DNA of 64,000 nt from Mucilaginibacter xinganensis (GTDB taxonomy: Bacteria > Bacteroidota > Bacteroidia > Sphingobacteriales > Sphingobacteriaceae): NCBI RefSeq assembly GCF_002257585.1, contig NZ_CP022743.1, positions 558,001-622,000 on the forward strand. Reading direction: 5' to 3'. Shown piece after piece: positions 8,312 through 17,261 of this stretch; the stretch's first letter is position 1; each line of letters opens with the position of its first letter. The notes under the pieces were generated by a model. The model saw only the letters and a program-made list of their open reading frames with translations, made no database searches and was not told where the DNA came from. Made by a program: the position numbers and the translations under genes.

Positions 8312-11300
8312 TTGAAAAAGCTACTAATTTTTGTTATCATATTTGCAGGGGTATTATTATCCTGTAATGTGTTATTTGCCCAAACTACTGCGCCAAGCAT
8401 AACTTACAGCCAGTCAACCTATGTTTATACCGTTGGTACTTCTATCGGCACATTAACCCCAATAAATGCAAATGCCCCGGCGGGTTTTGTACCTGCCGCA
8501 ATTTATGGCCAGGTAACCACATTGGCGGGTAGTACAACAGGCGCTTCAGGTTTTACCAACGCAACCGGAACAAGCGCTTTATTTAACGATCCTGAAGCTA
8601 TTGTAAACGATCCGGCCGGCAACCTGTATGTCGTTGAGTTTAATAACAATGTTGTGCGCAAGATAACCCCGGGAGGCGTAGTAACAACCTTCGCAGGGAG
8701 CGGCGCAAATACTTCAACTGATGGTACAGGCACGGGCGCCAGCTTTTTTGGCCCGAATGCGATTACCATAGACCCAACCGGAACTATCTTATATGTTGGT
8801 GATAATACAGGCATCAGGAAGATAGTAATCAGTACACAAGTGGTAACCACTTTGGCAGGTGGTGGTACAGTAACGGGAAGTGCAAATGGAACAGGGTCGG
8901 CAGCCCAGTTTAATAACCCTGCCGGCTTTGCTTTTGATGCTGCCGGTAATTTATACGTTGCAGACAGGTTTAACAACGAAATACGGAAAGTAACGATGGC
9001 AGGTGTTGTAACCACTTTCGCCGGCAGTACTACTGCCGGTAATGTTGATGCTACCGGTACTTCGGCGCGGTTCAATAACCCCTATAGTTTGGTTAATGAC
9101 GGTGCCGGCAACTTTATAGAAGTTGACCGCGTGAACAGCACGGTGAGAAAAATAAATATTTCAACAGCGGCTGTTACTACAATTTACGGTAACGGCACAG
9201 CGGGGTATCTTGACGGCAGCGGAACCAGTACAAAATTTAATAATCCTAAGACAGTTGTAAGAGACGGCGGCGGTAACTTATATATAGCAGACAACGCCAA
9301 TAACGACATCAGGTTAATTACCCCGGCGGGTGTAGTATCAACATTAACGGGCAGCACCAGCCAAACTGCGGGATTAACGGACGGAACCGGAACCGCTGCA
9401 ACCTTTAACGGGCCATTTGGTGAAACCATTATTTCGAGCGGAAGCGATGAAGGCAATATGTATGTGGTTGACCAGAACGGAAACAATATCAGGAAGGTAT
9501 CCCTCAACGGCTATACCATAAGCCAGCCGTTACCTGCAGGTTTAACTTTTGATCCTACAACCGGTGTAATTTCCGGTACGCCAACAGCTTCAATACCAGC
9601 CACCAACTATACCATAACTGCGCACAATTATTGGGGTAGCAGCTCGTTTACCATTAATTTTACTATAAATTGTATTGCCAATCCTACGGTTAACATAACC
9701 CAGCAGGTAACTTGCGGCGGTGCTGCAACCGGTTCAGTTACCGCCAGCAGTACCAACGCAACCGGTTATTCACTTGATGGCGGTACTAACCAGGCCAGCG
9801 GTACCTTCACCAATATAGCTCCGGGCATCCATTCCATTACAGCAACATGCGGATCTTGCACAACCGGCGCCACAAGCTTTACCATAAATGGCGGAGTTTA
9901 TACCTGGACAGGCACTACCAGTACCGATGTAACAGTGGGTACAAATTGGTCGGGCGGGGTTGCACCCGTTCTTGATGGCACTGCATCTATATCTGTGCCG
10001 AACGCTGCATCAGGCAAATACCCTGCGCTCACTGCCAGTGCTTCCGTATATAGCTTAAATATCACAGGCACTACAGCCAAATTTAATTTAAATGGAAATA
10101 CCATAAACGTAGGCTGCAATATAGTTAACAGCACAACGGGTGGTGTGATTGATTGGAATTCTATCAACGCTTCGGCTATAAACTGGAATGGGTCATCTGC
10201 TGCGCAAACTTATACCGGTAACGCCACTTTACTCACCGCGAAGCTCGGTAATATGACGGTCAACAACTCAGCTGCCGGAACTGTAACTATTAAGGGCGGG
10301 CCGGTAGATATATATAATATACTTACCATAACAAAAGGAAATTTAGTAGTTGACAATGTGAATAGTGGCGTATTAACTTTAAAAAGCACATCTGGCCAAA
10401 CAGCAGCGGTAGCACCGATAATATCTCCTTATACGATAACAGGAACAGTAAAGGTTGAACGCTTTATAACAGGTGGCGCAGGTTACCGTGGTTACCGTCT
10501 TATTTCATCGCCTGTAAGTGGCGGAACGGACAGCTATGGCAATAAAATTTACAGTCTTGATTATATTGTAAACAGTACCTATGTTTCCGGTAACGGTTTT
10601 ACGGCCACATCAACCAGCAAAACAGGCAACCCCTGCTTTTACCTATACCGCGAAAATATGGCACCTTTATATACTTCGTTTTTAAACAGCAACAACCGGG
10701 GTATAAGGAGCATACCAAGTTCAACATCATTTTTGATTGATATTGACGGGGGGCCATTTAACATCCCGGTTGGGGATGGTGTTATGTATTTTTTCAGGGG
10801 TGGAACGGGCACGGTTAACGCTTTTGTAACAGCATCAACCCCTGTAGCTGCAACAGTAACGGCCAGCGGTACCTTAACCCAGGGAAATGTACAGGTGGCA
10901 AATTGGTACACGCCATCAACAACCGCGCTGGGCTACACCGTAGTTGCCGGAGCCACAGGTACGCCCGCCGGTAATTCAGCTATCCGCGGTCTCAACCTGA
11001 TCGGGAATCCTTATGCATCACCGATAGACTGGAGTACATTCAGCAGTTCTAACCCGTCAAATGCCATTTACGGCCCCAATATTAACCCAATAATATATCA
11101 ACTTAAGCCAGGTACTAACACTTACGGATCTTATAATGCAACAACAGGAGCGTTGCTGAATAATGGCAGTAACATTATAGCCAGCGGACAAGGCTTTTTT
11201 GTGCAGGCCAATAACCTGGGTACCCCAGGTTTAAAATTTACAGAGAATGCCAAAGCCGTTTCTCAAACATCACCGTTTACCTATTTGGCAGGGGCTTCAA

Positions 11301-12328
11301 CAAACAACAGCCCGTACAGTAAATATATGATACTGAACATGGCTATGGATAGTGCCACCAAAAGCGAGGTCCTTATTGGGTTTAACCCGGGTTCGTGGAT
11401 GAAATACAACCAGATTGAAGACGACAGATATTTGTCCGGACAAAGTGCGCCTGTAGCGATGTGGCTCACATCAAGTGATAGTATTACCTTAGTTTCCAAA
11501 TGGATGCCGTTTCCAAAAGTTACCCATGCTGATACCGCTTTTTTATCTGTAAGGGCAGCATCAAGCGGGCAGTACACTATTAATCGCAGCGATCTTACCG
11601 CAATACCGGCCCTGTACCAGATCTGGCTGATAGATAAATATAAAAAGGATTCGCTGGATCTGCGGCACAATGACAAGTATGTATTTAACGTGGATTTGAA
11701 TGATGCGGGATCTTTTGGCGGTAAGCGTTTTATGGTAGTTACCCGCCAGGACCCTGCATTGGGTGTGCACTTGTTAGATTTTACCGGGACGAAGGCGAAA
11801 GGGGGAGCACAAATTGCCTGGAAAACAGAAAATGAAGACGATTATACAGGTTTTACAGTAGAACGCAGCACCGATAACGGCATAACATTTAAGGCAATCG
11901 GAGGCTTTTCATCAAACAGCATGGGCACCTATAGCCTGCTTGATAAAACGCCGCCCGATGGTGCTGATTATTACAGGTTAAAGATACAGCTTGTGGACAG
12001 TTCAATTGTTTATTCAAAAGTGGTTAAATTGATGTACGGTAATTTAAGTAACACCAAAATAAATAATGCGATAAATATTTATCCTAACCCGGCAAAAACC
12101 ATAGTTAATTTAAGTATCGACCCGGTGGATGCAGGTAGCCTATCTAAAAACACAGTGTACAGTATAACCGTAATTAGCAACACCGGTTATGTAGTTAAAA
12201 CCGCCACTACTACCAGCCAGCACTGGCAGGCAGATGTGAGCACCCTGGTTTCGGGCAACTATATTATCCAGGTTTTAAATAATGATAATAAAACCCTTAT
12301 AGGTAAGGGTACTTTTATAAAACTGTAA
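8312..12328 (+). CDS. Giant T9SS-sorted protein with NHL repeats and putative Ig domain
   Basis: This 1338-residue paralogue of the preceding gene also starts at TTG; the signal peptide MKKLLIFVIIFAG...LFAQ depends on that start. Residues about 65-400 form six NHL-type repeats of about 57 residues (each with GNLYVAD-like and IRKVT-like segments), predicted to fold as a beta-propeller. A putative Ig (He_PIG-like) segment with PAGLTFDPTTGVISGTP follows near residue 410. A Cys-containing linker and a TWTGTTSTDVTVGTNWSGG motif like that of the neighbour come next. From about residue 709 the protein matches the neighbour to its end, including an FN3-like segment and the T9SS sorting domain (YPNPAKT near 1255). 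The N-termini differ, so the shared C-terminal half behaves as a reusable display module. Ligand or enzymatic role is unknown. Confidence 0.86.
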   Translation: MKKLLIFVIIFAGVLLSCNVLFAQTTAPSITYSQSTYVYTVGTSIGTLTPINANAPAGFVPAAIYGQVTTLAGSTTGASGFTNATGTSALFNDPEAIVNDPAGNLYVVEFNNNVVRKITPGGVVTTFAGSGANTSTDGTGTGASFFGPNAITIDPTGTILYVGDNTGIRKIVISTQVVTTLAGGGTVTGSANGTGSAAQFNNPAGFAFDAAGNLYVADRFNNEIRKVTMAGVVTTFAGSTTAGNVDATGTSARFNNPYSLVNDGAGNFIEVDRVNSTVRKINISTAAVTTIYGNGTAGYLDGSGTSTKFNNPKTVVRDGGGNLYIADNANNDIRLITPAGVVSTLTGSTSQTAGLTDGTGTAATFNGPFGETIISSGSDEGNMYVVDQNGNNIRKVSLNGYTISQPLPAGLTFDPTTGVISGTPTASIPATNYTITAHNYWGSSSFTINFTINCIANPTVNITQQVTCGGAATGSVTASSTNATGYSLDGGTNQASGTFTNIAPGIHSITATCGSCTTGATSFTINGGVYTWTGTTSTDVTVGTNWSGGVAPVLDGTASISVPNAASGKYPALTASASVYSLNITGTTAKFNLNGNTINVGCNIVNSTTGGVIDWNSINASAINWNGSSAAQTYTGNATLLTAKLGNMTVNNSAAGTVTIKGGPVDIYNILTITKGNLVVDNVNSGVLTLKSTSGQTAAVAPIISPYTITGTVKVERFITGGAGYRGYRLISSPVSGGTDSYGNKIYSLDYIVNSTYVSGNGFTATSTSKTGNPCFYLYRENMAPLYTSFLNSNNRGIRSIPSSTSFLIDIDGGPFNIPVGDGVMYFFRGGTGTVNAFVTASTPVAATVTASGTLTQGNVQVANWYTPSTTALGYTVVAGATGTPAGNSAIRGLNLIGNPYASPIDWSTFSSSNPSNAIYGPNINPIIYQLKPGTNTYGSYNATTGALLNNGSNIIASGQGFFVQANNLGTPGLKFTENAKAVSQTSPFTYLAGASTNNSPYSKYMILNMAMDSATKSEVLIGFNPGSWMKYNQIEDDRYLSGQSAPVAMWLTSSDSITLVSKWMPFPKVTHADTAFLSVRAASSGQYTINRSDLTAIPALYQIWLIDKYKKDSLDLRHNDKYVFNVDLNDAGSFGGKRFMVVTRQDPALGVHLLDFTGTKAKGGAQIAWKTENEDDYTGFTVERSTDNGITFKAIGGFSSNSMGTYSLLDKTPPDGADYYRLKIQLVDSSIVYSKVVKLMYGNLSNTKINNAINIYPNPAKTIVNLSIDPVDAGSLSKNTVYSITVISNTGYVVKTATTTSQHWQADVSTLVSGNYIIQVLNNDNKTLIGKGTFIKL
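10430..12328 (+). repeat. Diverged direct repeat with 6060-7935 (shared C-terminal module)
   Basis: The last about 1.9 kb of the two T9SS genes are homologous in the same orientation. Stretches such as GTAACGGCCAGCGGTAC are conserved at DNA level (6480s and 10850s), and the encoded segments keep order throughout, including NPCFYLYRENxAP and GLNLIGNPYASPIDWS. This indicates a tandem duplication or recombination with unlike N-terminal halves. Confidence 0.85.
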
Positions 12329-12379
12329 ACGCGGGTTTAAAGCTGTAAATATATTTCATCGGAGGTATTACTAAAAATG

Positions 12380-12387
12380 TATCTTTG
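12380..12387 (+). promoter_or_regulatory. -7 box for the 72-residue exported peptide
   Basis: TATCTTTG matches TAnnTTTG and lies 21 bases before the ATG at 12409. TTTC at 12354-12357 (22-base spacing) is a possible -33. It implies the small gene is not only read through from the T9SS gene. Confidence 0.5.
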
Positions 12388-12408
12388 TTTAATTTAAGGT
12401 AAGTTTGT

Positions 12409-12627
12409 ATGCGGGCAAAGATATTTTTTAGCACATTAATAGCGCTCTTATTCAATGTTGTTTTATTGTACGGACAGGATCCTACTGCTTGTAATGATGC
12501 GGACATTGATAATTTATGCCCGCTTGATACCTGGGTTTTGTTTTTAGCAATTATAGCAGTTGCCGGGGCTGCAATCCATTTACACTTCAAACAAAAATCC
12601 CTTAGGCCGGAAGCAAAAGGGATTTAA
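12409..12627 (+). CDS. Small exported single-membrane-anchor protein (72 residues)
   Basis: The peptide begins with a signal peptide (MRAKIFFSTLIALL...LLYGQ). A short Cys- and Asp-rich stretch follows (DPTACNDADIDNLCPLD), then a hydrophobic helix (TWVLFLAIIAVAGAAIHL) and a basic tail (HFKQKSL). The Pro-Leu-Asp before a transmembrane helix and basic tail resembles in layout the short C-terminal sorting tags (PID/PEP-CTERM type) of Bacteroidota; that resemblance is my inference. It has its own promoter-like box and follows the T9SS gene by 80 bases. A 9-bp stem (12595-12603 / 12617-12625) overlaps its stop and may end the transcript. Function unknown. Confidence 0.6.
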   Translation: MRAKIFFSTLIALLFNVVLLYGQDPTACNDADIDNLCPLDTWVLFLAIIAVAGAAIHLHFKQKSLRPEAKGI

Positions 12628-12666
12628 AAAAAGCGTTATATTTTCTTTAAAAAAAGTGTTGAGGCT

Positions 12667-13299
12667 TTACCTGTTTGCGTAAACAGGTGTTAACTGCAGC
12701 TGATCAATTATCCCGGTAACCACTTTGGGTAAATCTTCAATGTCCTTACGCGGGTTACTGTGAACTTCGCCAACACCAAATCCGCGCCAAACAATGCGAC
12801 GTGTGTTAACGTCAATCAGATCTATAATCAGTGTTCCTTCTTTAAAGTGTTCCTTTTCTGCATAAGTTGGGCCTCCGTAGGCAAATGGTGCACCGTATGC
12901 ATAATAGTATGGCCTGTAAAAGCCACCCCATCCGTATCCATACCCTAAACCAAGTCCCCATCCGCCCCAACCACCATAGTATCCGCCATAATAATTAGGA
13001 GAATAGTAATTTGTGCGGGCACCGCGGCCAACTTTGCTGGTATAGCTAACTATCAGATCCGGATTTCGCTGGCTCAAACGCAGGCCTTTGGCCACCAGTG
13101 CGGTAGTGGTTGCATCCTTAATTTTAGCATCGGCCTCGCTGTTTGCCATGCTTTTATCAGATGGCGGCATCCATGCAAATGTGTGATAATTACTTAAGTT
13201 GGTTTTGTTTATGGCGGCAGTGTAATAATTGTAACGTGTACAAGCTGACAGCCCCGAAATTATCACAGCAGTCAGCGCCAAATAAATTGATCTTTTCAT
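12667..13299 (-). CDS. DUF4136-family lipoprotein
   Basis: The 210-residue protein has a lipoprotein signal peptide with the lipobox LSAC at about residues 17-20. DUF4136 features are present: an early NLSNYHTFAWMPP motif, a pair of helices with IKDATTTALVAKGLRL, DLIVSY, and a C-terminal LIIDLIDVNTRRIVWRG. The middle is an unusual Gly/Tyr-rich run (residues about 98-145). Members are envelope lipoproteins of unknown function. GGGAG about 9 bases before the ATG is one of the better Shine-Dalgarno matches here, and TATTTTTG (13358-13365, minus strand) is a possible -7 box. It is convergent with the small exported peptide. Confidence 0.82.
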   Translation of the reverse strand: MKRSIYLALTAVIISGLSACTRYNYYTAAINKTNLSNYHTFAWMPPSDKSMANSEADAKIKDATTTALVAKGLRLSQRNPDLIVSYTSKVGRGARTNYYSPNYYGGYYGGWGGWGLGLGYGYGWGGFYRPYYYAYGAPFAYGGPTYAEKEHFKEGTLIIDLIDVNTRRIVWRGFGVGEVHSNPRKDIEDLPKVVTGIIDQLQLTPVYANR

Positions 13300-13357
13300 G
13301 ATATTAACTCCCTTATGTTCAATTAGACAAACGGTTTGTAAAAGGTTTAATTGCTAA

Positions 13358-13365
13358 CAAAAATA
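13358..13365 (-). promoter_or_regulatory. -7 box for the DUF4136 lipoprotein
   Basis: On the minus strand the sequence is TATTTTTG, matching TAnnTTTG, about 58 bases before the ATG. A TTTG lies 25 bases further upstream, longer than usual, so the -33 is doubtful. Confidence 0.35.
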
Positions 13366-13406
13366 TTTCTAATCAAAATCTAATCTGTAGCAAATTAAGC
13401 CTAAAG

Positions 13407-15848
13407 TTAATGTTTTGTTTGAATAGTTATAACAGCCGGCAGCAAACCTTTTGATGTAGCTGAAAATGTTACAATGCCAGCTTTTTCTTTGGCCTGCACA
13501 ATAGCAAGCGCAAGGCCGTTAAAAGCTTTGCGGTAATTAACTTTAAATGAATCATGGCTAACCGGGTCGCCATTATCCACGCCTGCAATAAATGCATCGC
13601 CGTTAATTTTAAAGTTTACCAGGTTGTTTGCATCCGGTACTACATTCCCGTCTTTGTCCAGTATTTTAACGGTTATAAATGAAAGGTCGCTGCCATTCGC
13701 TTTGATGTTTTTCCGGTCGGCTATCAGCTCAATTTTAGCGGGCTTGCCTGCAGTATGGATCACCTGTGTTAAAACAACCTTTCCATTTTTTCTTGAAACA
13801 GCTTTAAGTGTGCCCGGCTCATATTTTAAGCGCCACATAACATGCAGGTCATCGCCGGTTTTCTTTTTAATACCAACAGATTTACCGTTAAGATACAGTT
13901 CCACCTCATCAGCATGGTTATAATAGGCCCATATATCAACTGTTTTGCCCACCTGCCAGTTCCAGTGCGGGAAAATGTGTAATACGGTTTTGTTGGTCCA
14001 TTCACTTTGATACATGTAAAATACATCCTTAGGGAACCCGGCCAAGTCAATTATTCCGAAATATGAACTGCGCGATGGCCATGAATACGGCGTAGGCTCT
14101 CCCAGGTAGTCAAAGCCTGTCCAGATGAACATCCCCGAAAGGAAATCATATTTTTTCATTACCTTCCAGGTGGCCTCGTGGGTTGAACCCCATGCCGGGC
14201 GTACGTTGTCATAAGCCGAAACACTGTTGTCCGGGTTGCCATCGGTAAACGGCTTATCATATCGTGATGGCCAAACACGGATGCTGTCTGAAGGCATATC
14301 GTAATGCCCGCGTGTTTCTAATCCAGAAGTTGTTTCGGTAGCTATGAATTTTTTACCGGGATAACGGTCATGAAACTTAGCATAATCAAATTCGTGGTAA
14401 TTATACCCGATCAGATCAATAGCGCCCGACTTAATGATCTTATTTGAAGTGTCCGGGCGGTCGTTTGCGGTGGTTATAGGGCGGGTTTTATCAAGGCTGT
14501 GCACAATGCCTGCCAGCTCGGGCGCTATGCGCAATGCGCTGGTATCACCTTGCTGCGGAATCTCGTTTCCTATACTCCAAATCATCACGCTTGGGTGATT
14601 TCTGTCGCGCAGTACCTGGTCTTCCAAATCTTTTTTGTGCCATTCTTTAAAATACAAGTGGTAATCAAAGGTGGCTTTTTTCCATTCCCAACAGTCAAAA
14701 GCTTCATCCATTACAATAAAGCCCATTTTGTCGCAAAGGTCAAGCAGCTCAGGCGCCGGCGGATTGTGTGATGTGCGGATGCCGTTACAGCCCATTGCTT
14801 TCAGCATTTGCAACTGGCGTTCAAGCGCCCGGGTATTTACGGCAGCGCCCAGCGAACCCAGGTCGTGGTGATCACAAACGCCCAGTATTTTCATGGGTTG
14901 GCCGTTTAAAGAAAAGCCCTTGTCTGCATCAAAGTTAAAATAGCGGATGCCCACAGGAGTAGTATATTCATCCAGCACCTTAGCATTTTTAACTACCTGC
15001 GTTACCAGTTTATATTGGTATGGGTTGTTTACAGACCATAGTATCGGTTTTTTCAAAATAAATACCTGTCCGGCGTTTATCACAGAATCCCCCTCATTTG
15101 CTTTCGCAACAATAGCACCGGCGCCTGCAATAGCTTTGCCGGCAGCATCATAAAGCACAGTTTTTATGGTAATTGCTGAGGCTCCGTCCTTATTCTTTAC
15201 CTTTACCTGCAGGTTTATTTTTGCTTCTTGTTGGCTTACTTCAGGTGTGGTAACATAAGTTCCCCAATGATCTATCGCTACCTTGTTGGTGGTAACCAGC
15301 CAAACATTGCGGTAAATGCCCGAGCCGGAATACCAGCGTGAATTGGGCTGCACAGAATTATCAACCTTAACGGATATGGTATTTTTACCACCGAAATTTA
15401 AATAAGGCGTAAGCTCGTACCTGAACGAGATATAGCCATTAGGGCGGAAACCAAGGTGATGCCCGTTTATCCACACATCGCTTTTTTGATAAACGCCATC
15501 AAAGTCAATATAAACCAGTTTACCTTTTGACGCCGTGGGTACGGTAAATGTTTTGCGGTACCAGCCTATGCCACCTGGCAATGCACCACCTTCGGGTGTT
15601 GCGGGGTTGTCTTTGCTGAATTTGCCTTCAATGCTCCAGTCGTGCGGCAGGTTTAACAAGCGCCAGTTTGCATCACTTACACTTGCCTTTTCGCCGCCTG
15701 TAACGTCGCCTAAATGAAAGTGCCAGCCTTTATCAAAGTCGGCAACGGTGCGGCCCTGCTGGGCAATTGCGGCAGAACTGGTAAATAAAAAAAAGAGTAA
15801 ACCAAAAAGTCCCGCAGTTTTTGGAACAAAGCTTTTAAAAACAGACAT
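13407..15848 (-). CDS. GH2 family beta-galactosidase
   Basis: An 813-residue secreted glycoside hydrolase with a signal peptide ending near IAQQG (residue 30). The order is the GH2 sugar-binding domain (LPHDWSIEGKF, GGIGWYRKTF), an immunoglobulin-like domain, and the TIM barrel from about residue 315. The barrel includes NGIRTSHNPPAPELLDLCD, the acid/base Glu in MIWSIGNEIPQQ (about residue 424), and the likely nucleophile in FIATETTSG (about 503). Extra C-terminal domains resemble DUF4982 and a bacterial Ig-like domain. This form is common in Bacteroidota polysaccharide degradation and usually acts on terminal beta-galactosides, although GH2 beta-glucuronidases and mannosidases share the fold. 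No SusC/D pair lies beside it. Confidence 0.9.
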   Translation of the reverse strand: MSVFKSFVPKTAGLFGLLFFLFTSSAAIAQQGRTVADFDKGWHFHLGDVTGGEKASVSDANWRLLNLPHDWSIEGKFSKDNPATPEGGALPGGIGWYRKTFTVPTASKGKLVYIDFDGVYQKSDVWINGHHLGFRPNGYISFRYELTPYLNFGGKNTISVKVDNSVQPNSRWYSGSGIYRNVWLVTTNKVAIDHWGTYVTTPEVSQQEAKINLQVKVKNKDGASAITIKTVLYDAAGKAIAGAGAIVAKANEGDSVINAGQVFILKKPILWSVNNPYQYKLVTQVVKNAKVLDEYTTPVGIRYFNFDADKGFSLNGQPMKILGVCDHHDLGSLGAAVNTRALERQLQMLKAMGCNGIRTSHNPPAPELLDLCDKMGFIVMDEAFDCWEWKKATFDYHLYFKEWHKKDLEDQVLRDRNHPSVMIWSIGNEIPQQGDTSALRIAPELAGIVHSLDKTRPITTANDRPDTSNKIIKSGAIDLIGYNYHEFDYAKFHDRYPGKKFIATETTSGLETRGHYDMPSDSIRVWPSRYDKPFTDGNPDNSVSAYDNVRPAWGSTHEATWKVMKKYDFLSGMFIWTGFDYLGEPTPYSWPSRSSYFGIIDLAGFPKDVFYMYQSEWTNKTVLHIFPHWNWQVGKTVDIWAYYNHADEVELYLNGKSVGIKKKTGDDLHVMWRLKYEPGTLKAVSRKNGKVVLTQVIHTAGKPAKIELIADRKNIKANGSDLSFITVKILDKDGNVVPDANNLVNFKINGDAFIAGVDNGDPVSHDSFKVNYRKAFNGLALAIVQAKEKAGIVTFSATSKGLLPAVITIQTKH

Positions 15849-15950
15849 AACTGGTGTTTGATTAATAACTGTAAAATCGACACTAATCTATAAATTATTA
15901 ATATATATAGCGTGAATCATTTTTTTTATTTTAGAGGTAATTATTGCCTT

Positions 15951-16619
15951 ATGGAAGATCACGCCAATAGCCGTCACAAAAAAACAGTACAGCCGGTAGC
16001 CAAAGCCCGGCAGGAAGTATATGTTTTACGAGATCTGAAAGAATATCTTGGGGAATCGCTATTAATTATTTTCAGTGTTTTACTGGCCCTGGTTTTAACG
16101 GAGTTTATAAATAAGCAGCACGAAAAATCACAAACAAAAGAATTGCTGAACAATATTAAAGAGGAACTGAAAAAAAACAAACAGGCAGAGCAGGAACAGT
16201 ACGTTTACCAGCAGGGTATTTTGAAGCGAATTGATTCGGTTTTGAGAGATCCCGGATTGCAAAAAAAGGTATTAACCGATGGCACTTTCCATTTGGATTA
16301 CCTGGCGCCTGAGGGGGTCTCGCTGCATGACCTGAGCAGGGTGGCCTGGCAGGTGGCGCAAAGCCATGACATTACGCCGAAACTTGAATTTAAGCTGGTT
16401 GAAATGCTTACTGATATTTATGACCAACAGGCAAGGATTGACAAAATTGAAGACAAAGAGGCCGCAGTATTTTTAAATTATGAATCGAGAAAGCCGGAGA
16501 ACATTCGTGAAACGTTGATCCTTATGCGCGACAATTACCACGGCTGGGCGTTCGACAGGGCACCTGCGCTGATAAAAAAATATGATGCGGCTATAAAAGA
16601 GATTGATAGAGATTTGTAA
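15951..16619 (+). CDS. Single-pass membrane protein with coiled-coil region, unknown function
   Basis: The 222-residue frame from the ATG at 15951 is preferred over a GTG at 15912, because AGAGGTAA precedes it by about 11 bases. After a basic cytoplasmic N-terminus comes one hydrophobic helix (LLIIFSVLLALVLTEFINK, about residues 35-53). A charged helical stretch rich in Lys, Glu and Gln follows, likely a coiled coil. The layout is that of a group of small Bacteroidota membrane proteins of unknown role (DUF6090-like); I do not recognise a function. It is divergent from the GH2 gene. Confidence 0.6.
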   Translation: MEDHANSRHKKTVQPVAKARQEVYVLRDLKEYLGESLLIIFSVLLALVLTEFINKQHEKSQTKELLNNIKEELKKNKQAEQEQYVYQQGILKRIDSVLRDPGLQKKVLTDGTFHLDYLAPEGVSLHDLSRVAWQVAQSHDITPKLEFKLVEMLTDIYDQQARIDKIEDKEAAVFLNYESRKPENIRETLILMRDNYHGWAFDRAPALIKKYDAAIKEIDRDL

Positions 16620-16709
16620 AGGCGGCTGGTTACTTCTGTCTGATTAATGGAAATCCCAGTTTACAGATAAAATAATCTTTAGGAATTTTAAAAACTTCGT
16701 AAGGCTCTC

Positions 16710-17162
16710 TTAAGTAGCTTCCGCAGTTTCTTTTATCACCCTATTCCGCTCTACCAAAAGCTTTTCCATGTAACAGCCTAAAAAAAGGAAATTAGCGAGC
16801 CTCCCAAGCCAGCCACAGGGGGATTCAAACAGGAAAATATCTTTCATCACCGTTTGATCGTTTACGGTATAAAAAAGATGTTCGTGCCGGAAGCTTTTGA
16901 AAGCGCCGCTAACCATTTCGTCGGTAAATGAGTTCGGAAAGTCAAACTCTGTGACTTTTGAGCTGAGGTTTTGCCGGATGCCGAAATGCCGCGCGCGCCA
17001 GGTAACCGTTTCGCCCAATTCAATTAAACCGGTGGTACGCCCCGCAATAGCCTGTTCCCCGGTTTGTTTGGTAGATTCCAGATGCAGGTCAATACTCCTG
17101 GCCATGTCAAAACAGCGTTCAATTGGGGCATTAATATGGGTTGACAGTTCTATTTGGGTCAT
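16710..17162 (-). CDS. SRPBCC-fold (START-like) protein
   Basis: The 150-residue protein from the ATG at 17162 begins with MTQIELSTHINAPIERCFDMA, the usual strand-helix opening of the SRPBCC/polyketide cyclase fold. FRHEHLFY and VMKDIFLFESP follow later as beta strands lining the cavity. A TTG at 17180 would add six residues, but the ATG matches the family start. Such proteins bind hydrophobic ligands; no ligand can be deduced. It follows asnS by about 100 bases on the same strand and may be cotranscribed. Confidence 0.75.
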   Translation of the reverse strand: MTQIELSTHINAPIERCFDMARSIDLHLESTKQTGEQAIAGRTTGLIELGETVTWRARHFGIRQNLSSKVTEFDFPNSFTDEMVSGAFKSFRHEHLFYTVNDQTVMKDIFLFESPCGWLGRLANFLFLGCYMEKLLVERNRVIKETAEAT

Positions 17163-17261
17163 GATTGTTTTTTTAGGCAATTTAGCCCCTATTATTGCTT
17201 CACTGCGCTAACAATGACATGTTTGCATCAGCTTCACCCCAAAAACAACGACAATCAGCGA

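Noticed and set aside
8503..9507. Long minus-strand frames (190 and 107 codons) inside the NHL-repeat gene
   Set aside because: They arise from the repetitive composition of the NHL region read backwards; the repeats explain their Pro/Val-rich periodic sequence.
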